The notes under the pieces: model-generated | Databases searched by the model: none | Told to the model about the DNA's origin: nothing | The model's input: the letters and a program-made list of their open reading frames with translations, nothing else | Shown here: in pieces, positions 41,417-53,500 of the stretch | How positions within the stretch are numbered: position 1 is the stretch's first letter | How the letters are laid out: every line of letters begins with the position of its first letter | Program-made: the position numbers and the translations under genes | From: Dendrolimus kikuchii | Taxonomy: Eukaryota > Arthropoda > Insecta > Lepidoptera > Lasiocampidae | Reading direction: 5' to 3' | Length of the DNA stretch: 64,000 nt | NCBI GenBank assembly: GCA_019925095.2 | Contig: CM034388.1 | Location: forward strand, 31,812,934-31,876,933

Positions 41417-41543
41417 CTATGGTAGTGATTACGATGATGGAGTAGAAAAGTGCTCCAGTGAAGGTCCACTGGATGTGATCCGGGCTCTCGTTGCCGTCCC
41501 AGCCCCTGACTTTCATCTCCAGAAGAATAGCGTTCTCAAAATC
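41417..41543 (-). CDS. K2P exon 4 (pore helix 1)
   Basis: Acceptor CTTGCAG and consensus donor ATAG|GTAAGT. It encodes DFENAILLEMKVRGWDG, NESPDHIQWTFTG and ALFYSIIVITTI plus the first base of Gly. The phase-1 intron inside the TIGYG filter codons is a common K2P gene feature. Confidence 0.85.
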
Positions 41544-44500
41544 CTGCAAGCGCCAAAGCAAAAACTGAAGATTGAAACATTAATTTTAAAAATTAAAAAG
41601 TAATTAGCTACGAAACAATAAAAAGCATTAAGGGCCGCTTGCATAAGGTGGATTAAATTTATTTAAGAAACACAAAACGTATTTAACACCCTTAAATACA
41701 ATTAGCGTGTTGCACAACGCAAAATTTGCCGCTAAATATGTTTAAAGAACTGTCAATACGTTTTGTGTAAAACGTATTTAGGCAGTTTAATATGATTAAC
41801 TAATTTTATTTAAAAACGATCGTTATGCAAGCGGCCCTTAATCTAAAATGTTCATATCTCAAAAACTTCTCGACGGATATTGTTTAAAATAATTTTGGTT
41901 GAAATGATTTTTGAAGTCCTGCAACTTAGATTATATGCCAAAATGTCCAATTTTACTACTATGGGAGTTAATATCTGACAACGTATTGACTTTATTTAAA
42001 AAAAATATGAAAGATATTTGTTGTGGTTTTTTTTAATATAATATAGCGAATCTAAATTAAAATAATATTTCGCTTCTAAAAAACATTACATCTGACTTGT
42101 TCTTACAGAAATTTTTCACAAGTGACATATTTAAAAACAAAAGTTACTTAAAACACACATGGCACTAGATAGGACAATATATATAAGTATAGATATAAGG
42201 CCCACACTGTACATGCACTTCCTCACAACACCAGCATGTAACGGATACACCCTACATTAGTATAAGTTTAGTATTAGTAGATATATACACCTCAACACAA
42301 AAATCAATAAACTGGTGTCACACACTAGAACTAAAATAACTAATAAGCGTGTTAAATTCAAGAAATTAAATCTAGAAATTAAAAAGTTCCAACCATACTG
42401 TTGTATTTTAAGATCTAACAAGCTGTGTTCACGGATTTTTTAAAGTCTTTAGTTACATATATGGCGGCCTGTCATAAATAATATTATTTGTTTTTAATTT
42501 TACTACTTAGTTTCCGAGAAAAATACCGACGGATCGACAAACAGACGAACGAACGGACATAATGATTTCATTAAGGTTCCATTTTGGCCAAAATAGGTAG
42601 TTACGGAAGTTAAAAAGTCAAAAACCATATAATTATACCATAAATGTATGTATAACTTATTTTTTGTGTGTTTCATCGTAAAACAGTTCTACTTTAATAT
42701 CTAACTCAAGTTGACTAAGACATACACCTCATTCAAATTCATCAAATTCATTTCAATTATTATTAAACATCTTACAAATGTTACACGAAGCTATATATTA
42801 ATACGTGAAACAAAAACTGTGCTATGCTCCGGTGGTTCGGGCATGTGGAAAGAATGCATGATGAAAGAATGACTAAACAGATATACAATGCAAAAGTGGA
42901 TGGATGCAGAAGTCGTGGAAGGCCACGACACACCTTCCATGATCAAATTGATCGTGTACTAGCAGAAGGTGATGTCAGGAGCCTTAAGAACAGACGAGCT
43001 TGCATGACAAGAGTTATGAATGTCAAAGAGGCAAGTGAGGTGTGTAAGAATAAGCCTAAATGGCACTCTGTTGTTCGTGCCTACCCCGCAAGGGAACTGG
43101 CGTGAAGTTATGTATGTATGTATGTAAACAAAAACTTTGTACCCTTTTTTACGAAAATTGCGCGGACGGAGGTGTATGAAATTTCGCACACTTACAGTTT
43201 GTATAGAGAAGAAGCTACGAATGCTAAATTACGCATAAAAATACATTAAAGGTCGCTTGCAAGAAACACTAAACGCATTTAGTACCGTTAAATACAATTA
43301 GCGTCTTGCACAACGCAAGATGTGTCGCTAAATGTGTTTAAAGAACTATCAAAGTTAATCACCCAAAAATGGGTACTTTTTTTTTATTGCAGGAGATCAG
43401 CAGACAGGCAGATGGCCGACTTGATGGAAAGCGGTTATCATCGCCTATGGACATTTGCAACACCAAAGGTGCCACAAATGCTGCTCTCTTAAGGGAAACT
43501 GGAACCTGGTCACTAATGCCGGAACACAACTCAAGGTTGTTATGGCGACATACTTTAAACCAGGGGTTGTAGCCATCCAGTCGGGCAAATGCCCTACCAC
43601 CTGGCTGTGGGTTGTTAAGTCGCCTCTTACGACAGGCCGCCCCAACGCAGGAAATTGTATTCTTTCTCCGTTCCTGCCCGGATACAGGTATTTAACTACC
43701 CTAAATGCATTTAGAACCAAAAATAGATCCGCATTCTGTTTTAAATAATAGAACTGCCAGATGTATTCGGATTATACCTGAAGCTAGTTCATTTAGTACA
43801 TACATACATAACTTCACGCCAGTTCCCTTGCGGGGTAGGCACGAACAACAGAGCGCCATTTAGGCCCATTCTTACACACCTCACTTGCTTCTTTGACATT
43901 CATAACTCTTGTCATGCGCACTCGTCTGTTCTTAAGGCTCCTGACATCACCCTCCGCTAGTACACGATCAATTTGATCATGGAAGGTGTGTCGTGGCCTT
44001 CCACGACTTCTGCATCCATCCACGTCTTTTGCATTGTATTTTGCATTTAGTACAGCGTCGACATATAGAAATCAAATATCTTTGGTCGTTGATATAATTC
44101 TTTTAACTTTTAAGATGAATTTACGCTTTGATTTGTATTCCGTCGAATGTGTGATAAAATCATTAAACACACTACCATGTATTTGACACACACACGCATA
44201 TTGTTTATTGTTAAAGTCAAATTAACAGTGTAGCCTTGGTGAAATCTGTCATTATAGAAGTATAGTCTTTGACATTAATTATTATGGTCGAATTTCGACC
44301 ACGGGCGACCACTGGTAAATCTTATCTTATACTAATATATAAAGCTGGAGAGTTTGTTTGTTTGAACGCGCTAATCTCAGGAACTACTGGCATGATTTGA
44401 AAAATTCTTTCAGTGTTAGATAGCCCATTTATTGAGGGAGGCTATAGACTACCTGATACCTACGCTCACGTATGGATGCGAGAGTTGGGTATGGAAGAGA

Positions 44501-47500
44501 GAGCATGAAAGTATAGTAAACGCGGTCGAGATGCGAGCACTGCGCAAAATCTGCGGAGTGACGCTCGCGGACCGCGTTCCTAATACCGAAGTAAGAAAGA
44601 GAGTTGGTATGAAAGAGAGTGTCGGGGTGAAGGTAAGGAAAGGAATGCTCCGGTGGTTCGGGCATGTGGAAAGAATGCATGGTGAAAGAATGACTAAACA
44701 GATATACAATGCAAAAGTGGATGGATGCAGAAGTCGTGGAAGGCCACGACACACCTTCCATGATCAAATTGATTGTGTACTAGCAGAAGGTGATGTCAGG
44801 AGCCTTAAGAACAGACGAGCTTGCATGACAAGAGTTATGAATGTCAAAGAGGCAAGTGAGGTGTGTAAGAATAAGCGTAAATGGCACTCTGTTGTTCGTG
44901 CCTACCCCGCAAGGGAACTGGCGTGAAGTTATGTATGTATGTATGTATGTATGCTATAGGCTATATATCAACACGCTAAGGCCAATAGGAGAGGAGCACC
45001 AATGAAGACCGTTTCAAAATCGGGGGGTTTTGAAAACAAATTCCACGCGGACGACGATGCGGGCACAGCTAGCATTATTAGATGTTTATGATATCGACCA
45101 AGCATCAGGATATTATACTTGTCTTTGGCTGAAATAAATTGAATTTCAAATAGAACATTAATAATGTATAAAGACGCTTGACGCCTACATCACTCGAATT
45201 CAATTATACAAACTCTGCTATTTGACGTCTTGTTTCATTTTAATGTTTTACAATGTTAACGTTCACTAAACATATTTAGCAAAAACGCAAGGTATCCTTA
45301 TACAATTTGGTTCATCTATACATCTATATAGATAAATAAAATTGAAGTGTCTGTTTGTAATGTCAAAATAAAAATCCGAAAAAGGGGATAATTCAAACCA
45401 TGATGGTGCAATTTTTAGAATTTTTGTCGTTCTGTCTGTTTGGATGCTCCGGCTAATCTCTGAAACGGCTAGACCGATTTTGACGGGACTTTCACTGGTA
45501 GATAGATGATATTATAAGGAGTAACTAAATCTACTTTTTTATGACTTTTTTTTGGTCCCGCGAAAAACTAGTTTGCAATAAAACGTACTTGTCCATCTTC
45601 TATGTTTAGAATTATTGCTACAATGTTTTCAATATATTGATTTTAACGCACTAGTTGTAATATCAACGAAGTCTCCATCAAAGGGGGCTGCACCAAGTTG
45701 GCCATGTCAGTCTTGTAGTGGAACACTTACAAGCCAATAGATGGCGCTGTGCAATAATTGATGTCACAAACGTTTCCCGAAACATACATAGAATATATAC
45801 AAAAATTTCAACTATAACAGATGGTAGTCATGGGAAAAATCACTCACCAAGAAGAAAAGAGTGATATATATCTTTTTGATACAAAGATATATATCACTCT
45901 TTTATATCTTTAACTCTTTATCTTTACAGTGAATAGTGTCAGTGTCAATTGCAGACAAGATGAGTTATTATCTGTGAGTGATATACTGAATACTGATAAA
46001 CTGATATGAAAAAAATATAAACAAATAGAGTGAAAAATATAATAAAATTAATTACATTAAAACAAAATTACACCATAAAACTATAGTGTTACGATTTATT
46101 TTGGCTTGCTATTATATTCGGTTTCCTCGTTCTAGCTACGCTAATCAGCTAATCATTCTTTCTAGTCTAGTTTCTTCTCATTCGGATCTATAGTCATCGC
46201 GTGGAACAGGAATGAACTAAAGAGTTAAAGATATAAAGACACATTTTGAACGCAAGTGATATACAGATCTAATCACTCTTCGCGTCGGATATATATCTTT
46301 TGAGTTAATCACTCAGGAGTTACACACCGCTACCTAGGCCTGCGAGGAACAACCTCGCTGGAAGATCTTCCTTTAAGACAGAGGAGCATTCCATCCAGAC
46401 CCTACCGGTTGGAGGAGTGACCTCCAACCGGTAGGGTCACTCCCTTCACTGGTGACCCCGACCGTAGGGTCTCTCCCTTCAGTCTCATAGGCAAAATGAT
46501 GATAGTTAACAGATTCAAGCAAGAATCATATGAGATCTAATTCTTTATTCAATAAACACACAGAGGCAAAATTATTGCTGTTAAAAGAGAAGCGGCGTAA
46601 CAAAGAAACAGGCAGTTACCTTGAGCATGTCCACCACCTCGCAGGTCCAGTTGGTCTGGTTGAGGAGCGGCACATTCCGCGTCATCGTCCAGATGCTCTG
46701 CGTCGTGTTCGTGCGGATCTTAGAGATGTTCCCTTTTACCTAAACAAACATCATGTCCTTTAAACTATTAGGTATTTTCAACTATATCAAAGACAAAATC
46801 CTGATCCATGATATCATGTCTTATAATCTATACTAATATTATAAAGCTGAAGAGTTTGTTTGTTTAAACGCGCTAATCTCAGGAACCGTTGGTCCGTATT
46901 GAAAAATTATTTCAGTGTTGAATAGTACATTTATCGAGAAAGGCTATAGGCTATATTATATTTTCCAAAAAATTAGGGATCCTTACTAAAAGTCCAATAA
47001 TGTAACCCAAGGTGTAAAAAAATTACCCGAAAAAATCCTTACACGGCGTGCGCTGCGAAAACTATTGATTATAGAACAAAACAATGTACTACTACTCTGC
47101 AGAACATATAATTGTCTACAAAAAATATCGCGTAACCATATGTCTAACTATTGTAGTTATCTCACAATAAGTGTTTTCTTTTATTTTTTTAAATAATTAA
47201 AATGCCGTCGCTTCAAAAACTCTTTATTTTGTACCTTGGTATTAATCCTTATCAAAATAAATGACTCCATATTCAAGACGAATTCAATACCTTTCTAGAA
47301 CTTTTTGAATGATTCAATTCGGATGTTTCATTCAAAAGATATCGCGATATTTAAAATGTAAGTATTAGTGTTGTAGCCAAATATGCTAATATTGTTTGAT
47401 TGAACGCGCTAATCTCAGGAACTACTGGTCTGATTTGAAAAATTCTTTCAGTGTTGGATAGCCCATTTATCGAGGAAGACTATAGGCTATACATCTTCAC

Positions 47501-50500
47501 GCTAAGACCAATAGCAGCGGAGCACCAATGAAGAATGTTTCAAAATCGGAGGGTTTTGAAAGCAAATTCCACGCGGACGACGTCGCGGGCACAGCTAGTT
47601 TATGATAAATTGATCAGAGACAAAGACAGAAAAATCAGCAACAAGTTTTTGCTAATTCGGAATTACTTCGTAACATGCATGTTACAGCTTTGTTTCAAAA
47701 TATTTTAGTAGATGGAAGATGGGACATCCCCTAGTATGGGACGCAACTTGTGTCGATACTTCGGCGGAGTCTCATCTTCCAGACACAGCCGTGACAGCCA
47801 GGGTTGCTGCTGCACACCAGGAGGCCCTGATATGTTGCAAATATGTGTCCATTGGTACGTATTTGTGGCTCGAGACCTGGAGCTTGGAGCTCATCACCTC
47901 TATGGAGACCTCTCAATGCGTCTAATTGAGGTCTCGCGTGACCAAAAGTACCTTGCACCTAGGGCAACGCATCAGCATTGCCATCCAACGCGAAAACGCG
48001 GCCAGCACTTTAGGCACGCTTCTCGCCGACAGCAATTTGGAGTCAATTTTTAGAACGTGTATCATTCTAAAACGTGGACCTTTAATTTAGTAGATTTCTT
48101 TTTATTGCAGGAGTGCAGCTGACAGGCAGACGGCCCACTTGATGGAAAGCGGTTACCATCGCCTATGGACATTTGCAACAGCAAAGGTGCCACAAATGCG
48201 CTGCTGCTCTCTTAATGGACACTGGAACCTGGTCACTAATGCCGGAACACAACTCAAGGTTATTATGGCGACATGCATTAGACCAGGGGTGGTAGCCATC
48301 CAGTCGAGCAAATGCCCTACCACCTGGCTGTGGGTTGTTTTGTCGCCTCTTACGACAGGCCGCCTGGCCGCAGGAAGTTGTATTCTTTCTCCGTTCCTGC
48401 ACGGACAAAAAGAATCTGCTAGCTTACAGATAATTTAGGTAATATAGTTTTAAATTTCGAGCAAAGGGTTCATAACACAAACTCTCATAATAATCACTCT
48501 AATCATAATAGCATTAAGAGCTTTTCCGTTAAATATTTACTACCCACCATACAGACTCCGAATTGAATCCGAAACGTATAAATAAACCGGAGCTATTTCC
48601 ACGCCGACAGCCACTGACACTCCCGATAACAATCCGCCGACAACCATCTGTCATCAGCCGAGCAAATTAGACAACTCGATGACGCCCGCAGTAAACAAGT
48701 TACTTTTTCAGACGAATACTAAAATGATGGTTCGTGATGTACATTCACTACGCTACTCGCGGTAATACCTTCAACATACTTAACTAGACCATCGGGATGT
48801 TAAGAGAGAGGTAATGTCCAGGTAGATAAAGCTAACACAGCCGCGGATGACGGTCCTCGGAATCGATCAATTAAGCCTGCAAGACACACTTCTCATTCAA
48901 TATAGATAAATATAAGAGATAATAGTGAGTTTATGTAGAGTGTAAGTGTAATGTAATTTTATATGGAAATATTAATAAATACATACACAAGATATAAATC
49001 ATTACTCATGTATCTACGAATTTATTCTTTGTATTAGTAGCCAATATGGAACTTGACTGTTCTAGTCACAGATATCATTTAGCACACCATATAAGAATGA
49101 TCTTTGAATCATTCTTCTTTTACGACTTATATCAATGAGTCCTTTTGAATGACCTCTCTTTACCTCCCCTGCAGTCATTCCCCACCCACCGAGTCTGACA
49201 ATAGAAATTCACATGATTCAGTAAGTAATTCACAAATCACTTACCCAAATTCGGCTGTACGGCTTACCTACACGGTCGCCCGTTTCGCCATCTTGTTTTT
49301 TGTTCCTTTGTTAACAACTTTTTATAACTAAACTATTTCCTCGTCGCGCTCCCTCACCCCCGCTATCCTTTGCGTTCAGAAATGTATTAACCTTTTCGCA
49401 AAAAAGGGAGGAAAGGATATCAGCTGAATAAATTTTAATGATCAAGACATTTTCTAAATTCTTTAACCTATTTTTATCCGTGCAGAAACGGAGAAAGAAT
49501 ACGATTTCCTGCGTTGGGGCGGCCTGTCGTAAGAGGCGACTTAACAACCCACAGCCAGGTAGGGCGTTTACCCGACTGGATGGCTACCATTCCTGGTCTA
49601 AAGTCTGTCGCCATAACAACCTTGAATTGTGTTCCGGCATTAGTGACCAGGTTCCAGTTTCCCTTAAGAGAGCAGCAACGCATTTGTAGCAACTTTGGTG
49701 TTGCAAATGTCCATAGGCGATGGTAACCGCTTTCCATCAAGTGGGCCGTCTGCCTGTCTGCTGATCTCCTGCAATTAAAAAAAAAACCTAAACTACCCGA
49801 TTCATTTCTTTGCGATTAAAATATCATAATTTATTAATCTTTAGACGTTACTTAGGATTGTTTGAGCTCGTATACTCGCGTATAACAGCTGTGTGAGTTT
49901 AATGTTCTTTACGTGAATGATATCATCAAACAGATTGTTTTTCATCCTATCGCCGTGAATTTATGGCTGAGCAAAAATATTCGGTTTAATAATGACAAAA
50001 ATGTTTTATGTTCATACACATATTACAAGCATATTCTTTGCTTCTCTGTCGACGATATCCGTATTAATTTTGTATATTCAGATAATTATATCACCTGTAC
50101 ATATTTTACGCCTGACTAATTCACAAGCAAAATATTTATGCTCACCAATGCCAAGTCTAACATAATTTAATTGTACTGTCTTGTCTTGCAAGAATGCATG
50201 ATGAAAGAATGACTAAAAAGATATACAATGCAAAAGTGGATGGATGCAGAAGTCGTGGAAGGCCACGACACACCTTCCATGATCAAATTGATCGTGTACT
50301 AGCAGAAGGGAGCTATGAATGTTAAAGAAGCAAATGAGGTGTGTAAGAATAAACCTGAATGGCGCTCTGTTGTTCGTGCCTACCCCGCAAGGGAACTGGC
50401 GTGAAGTTATGTATGTATGTCTTGTCTTGTAACTTATAGATAGATTTACAGTGAAATGAGATGGTCTAAGTAATTCTTGAAATGATCTCTATCTAGTACA

Positions 50501-53500
50501 ACATGAACAATGAAGTGGACCAAAATACATACCTCTTTCTCATGTTGTGCCTCTAGCCTTTCGAAGGTGACTGCCCCGAGGATGCAGTAGGCCACCACCA
50601 GGCTGATCATCACGAAATGGGAGAACACCACCGAGCATAACTTCCATGTGTAATACAGCACCTTGGAATATGAAAAATGAAACATCTTTATGCAACATAG
50701 ATTGAAATTATACATACATAACTTCACACCAGTTCCCTTGCGGGGTAGGCACGATCAACAGAGCGCCATTTAGGCTTATTCTTACACACCTCACTTACTT
50801 CTTTGACATTCATAACTCTTGTCATGCACGCTCGTCTGTTCTTAAAGCTCCTGACATCACCTTCTGCTAGTACACGACCAATTTGATCATGGAAGGTGTG
50901 TCGTGGCCTTGAAATTATAGTTTATGTAATTTAATGTAAATGGAAGAATATTATCTCGATCACCCAAAAAGATAGACTCTGTTAGCTGACAGTGAGTTAT
51001 CTAAATAATTAGACGTTTATAAGCTCAGTGAGTAACATAGTACCTACAGTTAAAGTTCACCAAATGGAAAAGACTAAAGGCAAAGAGTTGTTTTTAAAGT
51101 ACAATATGCAGAGGAAACACATCTTTTTTCCGTTCGCTTCATATTTTTGACTGTGTGGTTTATGCCTAGCGTCTAGTCTTTTATGTTCTTAGCACTGATA
51201 ATTAGTAATACAGGTCTGGACAGATCTACAATAGCAACAGTCTCACACCTGTTGTGTTTATATTTATTACTAGCTGTGCCCGCGACGTCGTCCGCGTGGA
51301 ATTTGCTTTCAAAACCCTCTGATTTTGAAACATTCTTCATTGGTACTCCGCTTAGCCTATAGCCTTCCTCGATAAATGGGCTATCCAACACTGAAAGAAT
51401 TTTTCAAATCAGACCAGTAGTTCCTGAGATTAGCGCGTTCAATCAAACAATATTAGTATATTTGGCTACAACACTAATACTTACATTTTAAATATCGCGA
51501 TATCTTTTGAATGAAACGTCTGAATTGAATAATTCAAAAAGTTCTAGAAAGGTATTGAATTTGTCTTGAATATCGAATAATTTATTTTGATAAGGATTAA
51601 TACCAAGGTACAAAATGAAGAGTTTTTGAAGCGACAGCGAATTAAAAATTATAAAAAAAATAAAAGAAAACACTTATTGTGAGATAACTACAATAGTTAG
51701 ACATATGGTTACGCGATATTTTTTGTAGACAGTTATATGTTCTGCAAAGTGGTAGTACATTGTTTTGTTCTAAAATCAATAGTTTTCGTAGCACACGCCG
51801 TGTAAGGATTTTTTCGGGTCATTTTTTTAAACCTTGGGTTACATTATTAGACTTTTAGTAAGGATCCCTAATTTTTTGAAAATAAAATATAGCCTATATA
51901 TAGCCTTTCTCGATAAATGTACTATTCAACACTGAAAGAATTTTTCAAATCGAACCAGGGGTTCCTGAGATTAGCGCGTTTAAACAAACAAACAAACTCT
52001 TCAGCTTTATAATATTAGTATAGATTTGTAAATTGTTGTGTGAGAAATAATATTTATGTTCTATTTTTTGTTTTATTGTATTTTATTTATGGTATGAGTT
52101 CAACATAGAGGCAAACGGCCCACCTGATGGAAAGTGGTTACCATCGCCTATAGACATTTGCAACACCAAAGGTGCTACAAATGCGCTGCTGCTCTCTAAA
52201 GGGAGACTGGAAACTAGTTGCTAATGCCGGAACACAACTTAACTATGTTATGGCGACATACTCTAGACCAGCGGTAGTAGCCATCCAGACGGGCAAATAC
52301 CCTACCACCTCGCTGGCAGGCAGGCAAGATATACTCCGCGATTTATAAATTTAGCATAAAGTTGTTAAGATAGGGCGTCAGGTCTTCGCCTAGTCCTGAC
52401 CCTACATCTCTTACACATGATGAATCTTGAAAATTAGGAGATTCATTCTTCTCAGTTTATCAGGTAGTAAATCAACCACTACTGCTGTCGAGCTCTTTAC
52501 TTCTCGCTTTAGAACAAGAATTTAAATTTTAATAAACATATAATCAGCTGGTTTTGTGTTATATCAGACTTTTCGTGCGCTAGTTTCATATAAATATTTA
52601 CGTGAGGTGTTTCCATTCAAAACTAACATTTGCGACCTAAATAACTACTGCACACCTTTGACAACCCGAATTGATTAGCCATGGTCGAGCTTTGCAGTAG
52701 TAGTAACAATGCAGAGTTGACAGGGCGATTCACTATCAGATACACTCCGTAGAGTGTGTCGTCGAACTGCAATGATTTCATCAAAAGCATCTGCCCCAGT
52801 TCTCGAAGAAGCGTCTGTACCTACACTTTAAATAATTAAGAATTATTTTCTTTTCGAAGATATTTTCATTTTGTTTGAACAATCATTAAAACCTTACTAA
52901 CTTGGCCTGCAACACTACAGATCCCACATCCGTGCGCATAGGCGAAGACACGGTCGAGCGCACGGATCAGTTTAAGTACTTGGGATCTGTACTTAGTGCA
53001 TCCGGGGATATCGACCACGACGTCAAGGCCCGTATCACTGCAGCTTGGGCCAAGTGGCGTGAGGTGACAGGTGTCATTTGTGACCCCAAAATGCCGGTTA
53101 AATTAAAAGGACAGGTCTATAAATCCATCATTAGACCTGTCCTTTTGAACGGCTGTGAAGCGTGGCCTGTACTTGAGCGACACAAGCAAGAACTGCGTAT
53201 CACGGAGATGAATATGCTGCGTTGGATGTGTGGAGTGACGCGGAAAGACCGGGTCAGGAACTCCCGCATCCGCGGCAGTCTTCATGTCCGTGACATAGCA
53301 GACAAACTGCAAGAGTGTCGCTTACGCTGGTACGGGCACGTTTTACGGAGACCGGCTAATTATGTGGGGAACAAATGTCTAGCCATGCCGCCTCCGCCAG
53401 GTCCCGGTCGAAGGGGAAGGCCCAAGAAATGTTGGCTTGACGTTGTGAAGGATGACATGCGTACCAATGGTCTCAAAACGGAGGATGCCGAAGACCGCGC

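Noticed and set aside
52640..52830. Possible minus-strand exon in K2P intron 1
   Set aside because: Open in two frames with no convincing acceptor and donor pair, and one frame resembles repeat-derived sequence.
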